Position numbers and translations under genes: made by a program
Notes under the pieces: model-generated
What the model was told of the DNA's origin: nothing
Databases searched by the model: none
Seen by the model: the letters and a program-made list of their open reading frames with translations, nothing else
NCBI GenBank assembly: GCA_947259725.1
Contig: CAMYNM010000002.1
Span: 1-64,000, forward strand
Source: CALZIK01 sp945787635
Lineage (GTDB): Bacteria > Acidobacteriota > Thermoanaerobaculia > Multivoradales > JAHEKO01
Length of the DNA: 64,000 nt
Reading direction: 5' to 3'
Part shown: positions 42,209 to 51,380 of the stretch, piece after piece
How positions within the stretch are numbered: the stretch's first letter is position 1
Layout: every line of letters begins with the position of its first letter

Positions 42209-43513
42209 TCAGCTCGAGCCGAAGCTCACCTTGAAGGTGGTCCCGCGGCCGGGCTCGCTTTGGACTCCGAGGGTGTAGCCGAGAAGATCGCAGAGGTCCT
42301 TGCAGATCGAGAGACCCAGGCCCGTGCCTTCGAACTTGCGGCTGGTGCCGCTATCGACCTGAACGAATCGCTCGAAGATCGCCTCGAGCTTCTCGGGCGG
42401 AATGCCGATGCCGGTGTCTTCGACCTCGAGTGCGATGGCGCCCGCCTCCGGGTTCGCGATGAGCCGGACCGTGACCGAACCTTGGCGGGTGAACTTGAAG
42501 GCGTTGACGACCAGATTCACCAGGATCTGGCGGAGCTTCTCGGGGTCGGTTGCGAGAGGCGGACAGGTTGGCGGCAGCTCGGACAAGAGCTCCACTCGCT
42601 CGCGCGGCTTCTGGGTGTCGAGATCTCGCAGGGTCCTTCGGATCAACTCGATGACGTCCACCGCCTCGAGATCGAGCTCGACCTCTCCCGCCTCGACCTT
42701 CGTGACGTCGAGGATCTGATCGACCAGGCCGAGCAGATGCAACCCACTGGCGTGGACCCGCTCCAGCATGTCGTCGCCGGAGGCGGAGAGCTCTTCCTTG
42801 GTCCGCACAACCTGCGAGAACCCGATCACCGAGTTGAGCGGGGTTCTGAGCTCATGGCTCATCGAAGCGAGGAAATCGCGCTTGGCCTTGTTGGCGGCCT
42901 CGGCCGCCGCGAGCGCCTCGCGCAGCCGCGCCAGCGTCCGTACCCTGGTGGTCTCGTAGAACCATCCGATGCCGATGACCATCGTGAGGCCGAGCCCGAT
43001 CACCACCAGCAGGAGGACCTGACTCGACTCGATCGGAGGAAACGCCTTCACACCCGAGACTTCGAGAGCGGCGAGTGTCCCCACCCCGGCGACGGCGCCC
43101 AAGGCGGTCAGCGCCCCTATCCTTCGGCCGCCCAGGCCGAGACCGATGAGCACCGGCACGGGCAGAAAGAAGAGGCCGGGGGTGCGGATTCCGTGACTCT
43201 TCCAGGCCACCAGGAGGACCACGAGAAGCGGCACGTTGGTGAGGAAGATCCCCATTGGGCGGACGGCGCCGGTGGCACGCAGCACCCACGGGGCGAGGAG
43301 AAAACTCAGCGCCAGGCCATAGGCGAGCGCCCACGTGACCGGAATAATCTGCGGAGCCACATAGGGGTAGGCGACCGCAAAGGCGAGGGTTCCGAGGCCG
43401 ATGAACCAGGCAAGACCGACCGAGAGCCGGATCCGGTTGACGAGATCCTCGTCACCCGTGCCCACGCCGGCGGGGTGGAAGTAGTCGAGCAACCTATAGA
43501 GGACGTCGAGCAC
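42209..43513 (-). CDS. Membrane sensor histidine kinase
   Basis: 434 residues. About six transmembrane helices fill residues 25-195. A HisKA domain carries SHELRTPLNSVIGF (phospho-His about residue 222), and an HATPase domain has LVNLVVNAFKFTRQG (N box), EVEDTGIGIPPEKL and GTGLGLSICKDL. There is no receiver domain and no response regulator gene next door. Start GTG 43513. It lies between serS and napD on the same strand, 153 bases before napD, so a link with nitrate respiration is possible but unproven. Confidence 0.87.
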   Translation of the reverse strand: MLDVLYRLLDYFHPAGVGTGDEDLVNRIRLSVGLAWFIGLGTLAFAVAYPYVAPQIIPVTWALAYGLALSFLLAPWVLRATGAVRPMGIFLTNVPLLVVLLVAWKSHGIRTPGLFFLPVPVLIGLGLGGRRIGALTALGAVAGVGTLAALEVSGVKAFPPIESSQVLLLVVIGLGLTMVIGIGWFYETTRVRTLARLREALAAAEAANKAKRDFLASMSHELRTPLNSVIGFSQVVRTKEELSASGDDMLERVHASGLHLLGLVDQILDVTKVEAGEVELDLEAVDVIELIRRTLRDLDTQKPRERVELLSELPPTCPPLATDPEKLRQILVNLVVNAFKFTRQGSVTVRLIANPEAGAIALEVEDTGIGIPPEKLEAIFERFVQVDSGTSRKFEGTGLGLSICKDLCDLLGYTLGVQSEPGRGTTFKVSFGSS

Positions 43514-43550
43514 GGGTCACTGCCTCGTCCCCGACCGACTCGGGCGCAAA

Positions 43551-44846
43551 TCAGCCGGCGCCGACGACCGGGACCTCGATCGAGTCGGCGCCTCCCATGT
43601 AGGGCCGGAGAGGCTCCGGGATCGACACCGAGCCGTCGGCGTTCTGGTAGTTCTCGAGGATTGCGACCAGGGTGCGTCCGGCGGCCAGGCCCGAGCCGTT
43701 CAGGGTGTGAAGGAGCCTCGGCTTGCCGCCTCCCGCCGGACGGTAGCGCAGACCCGCCCGGCGAGCCTGAAAGGCCTCGCAATTGGAGCACGAGGAAATC
43801 TCGCGATAGGCATTTTGCCCCGGTAGCCAGACCTCGATGTCGTAGGTCTTGGCCGCCGAAAAACCCATGTCGCCGGTCGAAAGGGTCACCACGCGATAGG
43901 GCAGCTCGAGCCGTTGAAGCACGCCCTCGGCGTTGCCGGTCAGCTCTTCGAGCGCCTCGTAACTGGTCTCGGGGGTGGTCAGGTGCACCAACTCGACCTT
44001 TTGAAACTGGTGCTGCCGGATGAGGCCACGCACATCCTTGCCGTAGGAACCGGCCTCGGCCCGAAAGCAGGGTGTATGGGCAACGTATTTGAGCGGCAGT
44101 CGCTCTTCCTCGAGAATCTCGCCGCGATGGAGATTCGTCACCGGTACCTCGGCGGTCGGAATGAGGTAGTACTCGTGGCCGGAGAGCTTGAACAGATCCT
44201 CTTCGAACTTGGGTAGCTGGCCGGTTCCGATCAAAGCATCGGTGTTGACGATGAACGGCGGCTGCACCTCGATATAGCCATTCTCCGCGGTGTGAAGATC
44301 GAGCATGAAACTGATCAGCGCGCGCTCGAGCCGAGCTCCGCTTCCGAAGTAGGCGGTGAACCGCGCGCCGGCGACCTTGGCGCCACGTTCGAAGTCGAGA
44401 ATGCCAAGAGCCGGACCCAAATCCCAGTGCGCCTGCGGCTCGAAATCGAACGCTCTCGGCTCGCCCACGGTGCGCTCGACTCGATTGGCAGCTTCGTCGG
44501 CGCCGGCCGGTACCGAGGCATGCGCCAGATTCGGAAACGCCATCTCGAGATCCGTGAGCTCGGTCTCGGTGCTCGCGAGCCGCTCTTCCAGGCCCGCGAT
44601 ACCGGCCTTGAGCTCGCCGACCTCGGCCATCACCGCCTCGGCATCGGAGCCCTCGCGCTTGAGCGCGCCGATCTGCTTGGACAGCTCGTTACGGCGTTGC
44701 TTGAGCTGCTCGACCTCGCCGAGAATGGACCGCCGCTCCCGGTCGAACGATTGCCAACTTTCAAGGAGGCCGGCGGCGACCCCGCGAAGCCCCAGCCGCG
44801 AGGCGAGCGTGTCGTCTTCGGAACGCAGGAGGTCGCGAGACAGCAT
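43551..44846 (-). CDS. serS: Seryl-tRNA synthetase
   Basis: 431 residues, class II. The N-terminal coiled-coil arm (about 30-110) is rich in Glu/Lys/Arg. Motif 2 is FRAEAGSYGKDVRGLIRQHQ, and motif 3 includes LNGSGLAAGRTLVAILENYQ. GQLPKFEEDLFKL and IPTAEVPVTNLH are typical of SerRS. It charges tRNA-Ser, including the two tRNA-Ser genes in this window. Colinear with pdxA (50 bases upstream) and the histidine kinase (37 bases downstream). Confidence 0.95.
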   Translation of the reverse strand: MLSRDLLRSEDDTLASRLGLRGVAAGLLESWQSFDRERRSILGEVEQLKQRRNELSKQIGALKREGSDAEAVMAEVGELKAGIAGLEERLASTETELTDLEMAFPNLAHASVPAGADEAANRVERTVGEPRAFDFEPQAHWDLGPALGILDFERGAKVAGARFTAYFGSGARLERALISFMLDLHTAENGYIEVQPPFIVNTDALIGTGQLPKFEEDLFKLSGHEYYLIPTAEVPVTNLHRGEILEEERLPLKYVAHTPCFRAEAGSYGKDVRGLIRQHQFQKVELVHLTTPETSYEALEELTGNAEGVLQRLELPYRVVTLSTGDMGFSAAKTYDIEVWLPGQNAYREISSCSNCEAFQARRAGLRYRPAGGGKPRLLHTLNGSGLAAGRTLVAILENYQNADGSVSIPEPLRPYMGGADSIEVPVVGAG

Positions 44847-44896
44847 GGGCGGGAGTCTACCGAACGGGCACAGCCGGGAAAACTACGAGCCCGCCC

Positions 44897-45928
44897 CTAC
44901 GCCCTGCCGCGCGGCAGCCGGCCGGCGATCAGCTCGCGAGTGGTCTCGACAACTCGCTTCAAGGGCCTGGCATCGGCGCGGCCGCGACCGGCGATGTCGA
45001 AGGCCGTGCCGTGATCCACCGAAGTCCGGATCACCGGCAGACCCAAGGTCCAGTTGGTCGCGCTTCCGAAAGCCACCGTCTTCACGGGAATCAGGCCCTG
45101 GTCATGGTAGAGAGCCAGCACCCAGTCGCAGTCACCTTTGCGCGCCCGGGCGAAGACCGAATCAGCGCTCTCGGGTCCGCGAACGTCGATGCCGCGCTCC
45201 CGGCAAGCCGCAATCGCCGGTTGGAGCACCTCGATCTCCTCGCGCCCGATCAGTCCGCCTTCGCCGGCATGCGGGTTCAAGCCCGCGACGACGATGCGCC
45301 CGCCGGCGTTCTCGGCGAGGCAGGTCACGGCCTCGATTAGGCCCTCCGCCGTCAGCGAGACCAGGGTTTCCGCCAGAGGCGTGTGGGTCGTGAGCAGCGC
45401 GACCTGCAGGTCCGTGGTCAGAAAGGTCATCAGAAAGTCGCGACCGTAGCGGCTCTTGCCGCAAAGGCCGGCTACGAAGTCGGTCTGGCCGCGAAACTCG
45501 GGAAGATGATGCTTAGCGATGGAAAACTTGCTAACTGGAGCGGTAACCACTGCATCGACGAGTCCGGCGCGAGCCAGCTCAACGGCAGTTTCGAGGCAGG
45601 CGACAGCGCCTCCGGCGTCCTTCGCCGTCGAGACGCCGGCCTCGATGGTCCGTGACTCGGCCACCGGGTCGAGCACCGCCAGGCCCTCGTCCTCCTCCCG
45701 TGCGAGCAACTGCTCGCGACTCTCGACCGACGAGAAATACTCGAGCACCACCTCGTCACCGCCCGGCACGAAAGATCGGACTTGCTCGAGCGCCGCGCGC
45801 TCGGCCACCAGCAGGGGCACATAGCCGCCCTGAAAGCGCGAAGCCCATTTGAGCAGGATCTCCGGTCCGATCCCGGCCGGATCGCCCTGAGTAAGGGCCA
45901 GGACCGGCAGACTCGCCTTGATGCTCAA
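44897..45928 (-). CDS. pdxA: 4-hydroxythreonine-4-phosphate dehydrogenase
   Basis: 343 residues, NAD-dependent enzyme of pyridoxal phosphate synthesis in the DXP-dependent route. LALTQGDPAGIGPEILLKW, TAPVSKFSIAKHHLPEFRGQ (metal-binding His), GLNPHAGEGGLIGREE and LYHDQGLIPVKT are family motifs. TTG 45928 overlaps the preceding hfq-like stop as TTGA, the same arrangement as gltX/glnS. The C-terminus DHGTAFDIAGRGRADA is intact. Confidence 0.94.
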   Translation of the reverse strand: MSIKASLPVLALTQGDPAGIGPEILLKWASRFQGGYVPLLVAERAALEQVRSFVPGGDEVVLEYFSSVESREQLLAREEDEGLAVLDPVAESRTIEAGVSTAKDAGGAVACLETAVELARAGLVDAVVTAPVSKFSIAKHHLPEFRGQTDFVAGLCGKSRYGRDFLMTFLTTDLQVALLTTHTPLAETLVSLTAEGLIEAVTCLAENAGGRIVVAGLNPHAGEGGLIGREEIEVLQPAIAACRERGIDVRGPESADSVFARARKGDCDWVLALYHDQGLIPVKTVAFGSATNWTLGLPVIRTSVDHGTAFDIAGRGRADARPLKRVVETTRELIAGRLPRGRA

Positions 45929-46251
45929 GTGGTGGACGGCTCGGAACGCGGTCGCCGCCGCCGCCGCAGTTCATCTTCTTTGAACATGTAGCGGATGTTG
46001 TGCTTCAGAAGCAGGAGATTGGGCTCGCGATTGCGGTTCAGCTTGATTGCGCCCTTGTCATACCACTCGATCCAGCCTCTCAGTTCGGTGCCGTCGGTCA
46101 ACACGACCACCATCGCCGTCTTGGCTCCCATCTGCTTGAGATAGTAGAACTCCTCGGCGTTCGTCTGTTCAGGCGGAGCGTGCTTGCGTCGAACGGACCT
46201 CGAACCCTTCTGTTCCGAAAGGTCCGGGCGAATCAGCTTGCGGTTCGGCAT
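45925..46251 (-). CDS. Divergent Hfq-like (Sm-fold) RNA-binding protein
   Basis: 108 residues. Residues about 32-96 fit the Hfq Sm fold: a short helix EEFYYLKQM, Sm1 VVVLTDGTELRGWIEWYDKG and Sm2 NLLLLKHNIRYMFK. The KHAI of classical Hfq reads KHNI, and the N-terminal QDP/LN region differs. Both termini are basic (RRKHAPPEQ and RRRRRPRS). ATG 46251 is one base after the ricT stop, and the stop overlaps the pdxA start, so it sits in a tight operon. It may be the organism's Hfq or a paralog. Confidence 0.72.
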   Translation of the reverse strand: MPNRKLIRPDLSEQKGSRSVRRKHAPPEQTNAEEFYYLKQMGAKTAMVVVLTDGTELRGWIEWYDKGAIKLNRNREPNLLLLKHNIRYMFKEDELRRRRRPRSEPSTT

Positions 46252-46252
46252 C

Positions 46253-46984
46253 TCAACTCGCTTGTGGTTGCGCCTCGGGCTTCTTCGCCCGAGGCTGTTT
46301 GTATTGCTCATCCTCGTAGGCCAGGCAACAGAGCAAGCGGCCGCACTGTCCCGAGATCTTGGACGGATTCAGGCTCAGGTTCTGTCGCTTGGCCATCTGG
46401 ATGGAAATCGGCTTGAAGTCCGTGAGCCACGACGAGCAGCAAAGCGTCCTGCCGCAGACACCGATGCCGCCGAGAAGCCCGGCCTCATCGCGAGCGCCAA
46501 TTTGGATCATTCGCACCTTGGCTGAAAAGCGCTTCGAAAGCTCTCTGACCAGACCGCGAAAGTCCACGCGACCCTCGGAAGTGAAATGAAACTGGGCGGC
46601 TCTTCCGTCCAGAGAAAAGGTGACCTTAGAGATCTTCATGTCGAGGCCCAGGTTGCGGACACGCTCGCGTGCGTAGCGCTTGCCAGCGTCCTCGTTGGTC
46701 AGCTGACGCTCGTGCAAATCCTTGTCTTCGTCCGATGCCAGGCGAAGGATGCGGCTGGCGCTCGACTTCTGACATGGCTTGAAGACCGGCATGGGAGACT
46801 GTTCGACCCGACCCACGGCGTGACCGGACTCGAGCTCGACCACGACGGGTGCACCCCTGGTGAAAATGTGGTCTCCGGTCGCGCACAGCGTCAGATTGGT
46901 CTCTTCCGCGAACCGTACGCCAACGAAGTTGTTCTCGACCGACGTCGACATTCCCTGGAAGGAACAGCCTTGACATCCACTCAT
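46253..46984 (-). CDS. ricT: PSP1-domain protein RicT (YaaT)
   Basis: 243 residues with the PSP1 C-terminal domain and the cysteines of the family: GVCGRTLCCSSWL and GQCGRLLCCLAYE, plus MSGCQGCSFQG at the N-terminus. In Bacillus, RicT forms a Fe-S complex with RicA and RicF that acts with RNase Y in mRNA maturation; RicA/RicF are not seen here. The adjacent Hfq-like gene makes an RNA-related role attractive. Begins 117 bases after purD. Confidence 0.87.
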   Translation of the reverse strand: MSGCQGCSFQGMSTSVENNFVGVRFAEETNLTLCATGDHIFTRGAPVVVELESGHAVGRVEQSPMPVFKPCQKSSASRILRLASDEDKDLHERQLTNEDAGKRYARERVRNLGLDMKISKVTFSLDGRAAQFHFTSEGRVDFRGLVRELSKRFSAKVRMIQIGARDEAGLLGGIGVCGRTLCCSSWLTDFKPISIQMAKRQNLSLNPSKISGQCGRLLCCLAYEDEQYKQPRAKKPEAQPQAS

Positions 46985-47101
46985 GCGTTTTCTCTGCTAT
47001 CGATCAGAACGGAAACGTCCGGTTTCTACCCGGTGGGCCGGCTCGACCGCTCGGTCCGGTCAGTTAGATTCGCGGGCTTTGAGCCATTATAGGACAACCC
47101 A

Positions 47102-48385
47102 CTAGTCGGCTCCTCCGGACTCCAGCACCCGACGGCCGATGTCAGTGCGGAAGGTCTGGCCCTCCCATCGGATCTGCGCCGCCGCCAGGTACACAGTGCG
47201 CAAAGCCTCGCGAAGCGAGCTTCCCGACGCGCAGACACTCAAGACCCGGCCGCCGCTCGTCACCAGGTTTTCACCTTCAATCCTGGTGCCAGCCTGAAAG
47301 ACCGAGACCCCCGGCAACGAGGCGCATTTCTCGAGGCCCGATATCGGGTGGCCCAGCTCCGGCGCGTCGGGATACCCGGCGGCCGCCAGAACAATGCACG
47401 CGGTCGCCTCCCTGCGAAACTCCAGCCGGGCACTCTCGAAACGTCCCGCGGCGCCTTGCGCCAGCACCGGGAGCAAGTCGTCGGACATGCGCAGAAGCAG
47501 AGGTTGCGCCTCGGGGTCGCCAAGGCGGGCATTGAACTCGAGCACCAGGGGACCGTCATCCGTCAGCATGATGCCGGCGTAGAGGAAACCCTTGAACACA
47601 CGGTTCTCTTCGGCCATCCCGTCGACCACCGGGCGTAGAACCCTCTCCATGACCTCGGCGGCCTCCTGCGCGGTCATGACGCCCGACGGGCTGTGCGCCC
47701 CCATGCCGCCCGTATTGGGTCCTCGGTCGCCGTCGCCGATTCTCTTATAGTCCTTGCAGGTCGCCAGCGGCAGCACCCGGCGCCCGTCGCAAACCGCGAT
47801 CAGGGACACTTCCTCACCTTGCAGGCAGCGCTCGACGACCACCCGGTCGCCGCTCGCACCGAACCGGCGCCGCTCGAAGAAGACCTCGATTCCGGCTTTC
47901 AGCTCACTCTTGTCTTCGGCAATCAAAACACCCTTGCCGGCCGCCAGCCCATCCGCCTTGAGCACCACCGGGAGTCCGAGCTTCTTTGCCGCCGCCAGAG
48001 CTTCATCGGCGGTGTGCGCGATGTGAAACTCGGCGGTGGGAATGTCGTGTCGACGCATGAATTCCTTGGCGAAGACCTTGCTGCCCTCGAGCTCCGCCGC
48101 GTTCCGCCGCGGGCCGAAAATCGGCAGATCGCGTCGCTCGAACTCATCGACGATCCCCAAGGTCAAAGGTAACTCGGGCCCCACAACCGTCAAGTCGATC
48201 TTGAGGTCGGACGCGAAGTCCGCGAGCTTGGAGACCTCATCGACCGCGATCGGCACGCAGTCCGCAACCTCGGCGATGCCGGGATTGCCCGAGGCGCAGA
48301 AGAGCTCCGCGAGCACCGGACTCTCCCGGAGCTTCCAGCAAAGGGCATGCTCTCTGCCGCCGTTGCCGACTACAAGTACCCGCAC
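47102..48385 (-). CDS. purD: Phosphoribosylamine-glycine ligase
   Basis: 427 residues, second step of purine synthesis, ATP-grasp fold. RVLVVGNGGREHALCWKLRE at the N-terminus, KADGLAAGKGVLIAE, the central DRGPNTGGMGAHSPSGV signature and VLEFNARLGDPEAQPLLLRM are all present. GTG 48385 with GAGG about 6 bases upstream begins the family N-terminus; the frame stays open upstream without similarity. Divergent from the outer-membrane barrel gene; the 237-base gap shows no clear regulatory element. Confidence 0.95.
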   Translation of the reverse strand: MRVLVVGNGGREHALCWKLRESPVLAELFCASGNPGIAEVADCVPIAVDEVSKLADFASDLKIDLTVVGPELPLTLGIVDEFERRDLPIFGPRRNAAELEGSKVFAKEFMRRHDIPTAEFHIAHTADEALAAAKKLGLPVVLKADGLAAGKGVLIAEDKSELKAGIEVFFERRRFGASGDRVVVERCLQGEEVSLIAVCDGRRVLPLATCKDYKRIGDGDRGPNTGGMGAHSPSGVMTAQEAAEVMERVLRPVVDGMAEENRVFKGFLYAGIMLTDDGPLVLEFNARLGDPEAQPLLLRMSDDLLPVLAQGAAGRFESARLEFRREATACIVLAAAGYPDAPELGHPISGLEKCASLPGVSVFQAGTRIEGENLVTSGGRVLSVCASGSSLREALRTVYLAAAQIRWEGQTFRTDIGRRVLESGGAD

Positions 48386-48622
48386 AGAGCCTCGTGGGTG
48401 ACTGCCGGCCGCATCGACCACCGGCGCCTGGATTGCGGTGAGAACATAGAAACAGGCCTCGAGGACTTTACCAGTTCGCAATCGTCTATTCGCCCCCAGT
48501 GCACCGTCCTCGGAAAGAGGCAGCTTGGCGGAGCCGGTGGTGTCTCTCCAGGTCTCGTCAGCACCATCCGGATTGGCATCGGCATTGCTCTAGAGATCTA
48601 TGACCAGAACGGAGGTGTCGAT

Positions 48623-49330
48623 ATGAAGAAAATACTGACCGGATTGATGATCACGCTGGCGGCGGGCCTTTTCACGACCGGGACCGCAGAGGCCCAGCGC
48701 AGCCAACGCTACGCTCAGGATTCGTTTCGAGTCCAGCTGGGAGAGTTCCGGCCTGACGGCGACTCGGTCTACTGGACCGACAGCGAGCTGGACTTTACCG
48801 GCCGGACCGAGGACTTCGAAGATTCCGCCGCCGGCCTGTCGTATCTGCACCCATTGGGACCGAAGCTCTCGCTCCAAGTTTCCGGCTTCTTCTACGAGGG
48901 CATCCAGGACCAGGCCTATCGCGCCTTCGAGGATCAGTTTGGCGGCGACATCCTGCACACCACCGAGCTCGAGCTCACCTCGGTGACGATCGGTTTGCTC
49001 TACCGGCTCGCCGGCCCCGATGCCGCGGTTCTTCCCTACGTCGGCGCGGGCGGCGGTCTCTACAGCTGGCGACTCTCGGAGTTCGGAGACTTCATTGATT
49101 TCTCGGGCGCCGACCTCGAGATCTTCGAGGACTTCTTCGAGCAAGAGGACGAAGAGTTGGGTTGGTACTTCACCGCCGGCCTCGAGGTGCCGATCGCTGA
49201 CTCCTGGTCGGTTTTTGCCGAGGGGCGCTGGGACAACGCGGAAGCCGAGTTGGGTGGCGACTTCAGGGGCCTGGGAGAGCTCGATCTCTCGGGGCGAAGC
49301 TATTCGGCCGGTATCAGCTGGCGTTTCTGA
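48623..49330 (+). CDS. Outer-membrane beta-barrel protein
   Basis: 235 residues with a signal peptide (ILTGLMITLAAGLFTTGTAEA). Alternating hydrophobic strands (LSLQVSGFFYEG, SVTIGLLYRL, WYFTAGLEVPIA) and the terminal YSAGISWRF, with a C-terminal Phe, are typical of small OmpA/OmpW-type barrels recognised by BAM. The mature part is strongly acidic. GGAGG lies 8 bases before the ATG. The last 17 bases overlap the convergent peroxidase gene. Confidence 0.75.
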   Translation: MKKILTGLMITLAAGLFTTGTAEAQRSQRYAQDSFRVQLGEFRPDGDSVYWTDSELDFTGRTEDFEDSAAGLSYLHPLGPKLSLQVSGFFYEGIQDQAYRAFEDQFGGDILHTTELELTSVTIGLLYRLAGPDAAVLPYVGAGGGLYSWRLSEFGDFIDFSGADLEIFEDFFEQEDEELGWYFTAGLEVPIADSWSVFAEGRWDNAEAELGGDFRGLGELDLSGRSYSAGISWRF

Positions 49331-50507
49331 TCTGGCGCGAGTCGTCCAACGGATCGGTGAACCTCGGATCGGTCAGGAAGTCGACGTCGGTCAGGGCCTC
49401 GAGGAACGCGACCAGATAGTCGCGTTCCTCCGCGCTCAGCTCGAAACCGGCCACCAAGTCGCTCTTGAGGGGGCTCGAGCGACCCGGTCCACGGCCGCCG
49501 GCGGCATAGAACTCCACCACCTCGCTCAGAGAACCGATACTGCCGTCGTGCATGTACGGCGCGGTGACTTCTAGGTTGCGCAACGTCGGCGCCCGAAAAG
49601 CGCCCATGTCCGACGCCCGGCCGGTGACCTCGAAGGCCCCCCGGTTGGGCTCCGGGTAGGCGCCTCGGCCGTCCAGATCGAACAAGCCGGTATTGTGAAA
49701 CTCGGCCTCGATGCCGCTCGCGACCCTGGTCACACCGGGCGCCTGCGACCCGGCGACCCGCACCGGGCCCGAGAAGTTGAGCCCCGCGTGGCACTCGGAG
49801 CAGCGGGTCGTCTCGGAGAAAAAGAGCTTCATGCCGCGCAGCGCCGAATCCCCCAGAGGCTCGCCCCAAAACACGAACCGGTCGTACGCGGAGTTGCCGG
49901 AGATCAAGGTGCGCTCGAAGGCCGCAAGAGCGTAGGTGACGGTTTCAATCGAGATTCCCTTGGCTGGAAACGCTTGCGAGAACAGCGCTGCCAGCTCACC
50001 ATCAGTCGCCAAGCGACCGATCACTTCGTCTTCGAGGTCCGCGAGGCCGAGCTCGACCGGCCGCTCGTTGAACATCGGGTTGAGCGCCTGCTGCTCGAGC
50101 CGAGTCATCGCCGGATCGGCCCAGTTGTAGGTCGCGTTGTAGGCGACATTGGTGAGTGTCATCGCGCTACGCGGATGGAGCTCCCCGGTCGATCCCACCG
50201 CCCGGCCGCGGCCATCCGTGAACGCAAGCTCCTGGCGGTGGCAGCTCGCGCAGGAAAAATGGCCGTTACCCGAAAGCCGGGTGTCGTAAAAGAGCCGTCG
50301 GCCGAGCGCGACCTTGGTGGCCGACATCGGGTTGTCGGCCGGCACCTCCGGCCGAGGAAAGCCCGCGGGAAGCTCCCAGGCATAGGACTCGGGTACCACC
50401 CCGAGACCGGGTCGCGGTGCCGGCGGCTCTCCGGTCGAGACGCAACCGACCAGTAGGCCGACCGGAAGGACATTCAACGCGATCCGGCGAGAGGCTCCGC
50501 CCGCCAT
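49314..50507 (-). CDS. Di-heme cytochrome c peroxidase-family lipoprotein (MbnH-like)
   Basis: 397 residues with a lipobox LVGC in VGLLVGCVSTG. Two c-heme sites, CASCHRQELAF and CSECHAGLNF, sit in the CCP/MauG arrangement. ALGRRLFYDTRLSGNG is the usual opening, and RNLEVTAPYMHDGSIGSLSE carries the distal Met/His region. The group includes cytochrome c peroxidases and oxidising di-heme enzymes such as MbnH; which applies here cannot be read from sequence. ATG 50507 (MAGGASRRIA) puts the lipobox near residue 22. Confidence 0.83.
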   Translation of the reverse strand: MAGGASRRIALNVLPVGLLVGCVSTGEPPAPRPGLGVVPESYAWELPAGFPRPEVPADNPMSATKVALGRRLFYDTRLSGNGHFSCASCHRQELAFTDGRGRAVGSTGELHPRSAMTLTNVAYNATYNWADPAMTRLEQQALNPMFNERPVELGLADLEDEVIGRLATDGELAALFSQAFPAKGISIETVTYALAAFERTLISGNSAYDRFVFWGEPLGDSALRGMKLFFSETTRCSECHAGLNFSGPVRVAGSQAPGVTRVASGIEAEFHNTGLFDLDGRGAYPEPNRGAFEVTGRASDMGAFRAPTLRNLEVTAPYMHDGSIGSLSEVVEFYAAGGRGPGRSSPLKSDLVAGFELSAEERDYLVAFLEALTDVDFLTDPRFTDPLDDSRQIRNAS

Positions 50508-50559
50508 ACCGGCGCCCTCAAGCCAGAACTGCGCTAGGCCCACGAGGCAGCCGCGACAG

Positions 50560-51270
50560 CTACCACTCGCGAGCGCCGGAGCGCCGCACCATCGCGATGT
50601 GTCCGGCGATGTCGGCTCGTTCCTCGACCCAGCTCGCGAACTCTTCGAGATCGCTCGCCGACACCTGGCTCGCGCTATCCTGCTGTTGCTCGAGCCATCT
50701 CTTCATAGCCGTCATGAGCTCGTCCGCCCTGGCCTGGTCCTCGCGCACCAAAAGCAGATAGGCCTCCTTCGCCTCGTCGAGGCGGTTGAGCCCCAGATAG
50801 GCTTCGGCCCGATACTCGATCGCCTCGGGATAGCCGGGGGCGATCGACAGAGAGCGGTTGTAGGCCGCAATCGATTCGTCGTACTCGCCGATCTTGCGCA
50901 ACGCATAGCCGAGGCTGCTGTGAGCCTGGTAAAGCACCGAGTCCTTGGACACGGCGTTGCGTTGCGCCTTGACCGCTTTCTCGTACTCCTTCTGCGCCTT
51001 GTTGAGGAGCTTCTCGGCGGCCTTGCCTTGGGTGGCGGCCGCCTTTTTCTCGAGCTCCCACGCCTTGTCACGGTGCTTGAGCCCCTGGTTGTAGTAGTCC
51101 GCGGCGCTCATCTCCATCGTCGGCGAAGGCACCGAAGGGGTTGACGGGGTCGAAGAGCCGCCCGCGGCCCAGCTGACCGAGGAAACAAGAAAACCGATGC
51201 CGAGTGCCGCGGCGAAGATCGCCGCTCGACGACCGAGCGATAGTGGTTTGCCTGATTTCGTAGTTGCCAT
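50560..51270 (-). CDS. Exported TPR protein
   Basis: 236 residues with a signal peptide (AALGIGFLVSSVSWAAGG), a Ser/Thr/Pro linker and then TPR helices, about residues 50-190: YYNQGLKHRDKAWELEKKA, LYQAHSSLGYALRKIGEYDE, SIAAYNRSLSIAPGYPEAIE and AEAYLGLNRLDEAKEAYLLL. It probably acts as a periplasmic protein-interaction scaffold. AGGAG lies 11 bases before the ATG. Divergent from trmH with a 110-base gap. Confidence 0.82.
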   Translation of the reverse strand: MATTKSGKPLSLGRRAAIFAAALGIGFLVSSVSWAAGGSSTPSTPSVPSPTMEMSAADYYNQGLKHRDKAWELEKKAAATQGKAAEKLLNKAQKEYEKAVKAQRNAVSKDSVLYQAHSSLGYALRKIGEYDESIAAYNRSLSIAPGYPEAIEYRAEAYLGLNRLDEAKEAYLLLVREDQARADELMTAMKRWLEQQQDSASQVSASDLEEFASWVEERADIAGHIAMVRRSGAREW

Positions 51271-51380
51271 GGGTTTGTTCTCCTCTAAAAATCGATCCGT
51301 CGGCAAATAATAGCGTGCCCGATGGACAACTGGCAGGCGACCGGCGGCCAGGGGTTCGCTACACTGCCGAAATACGCTCG

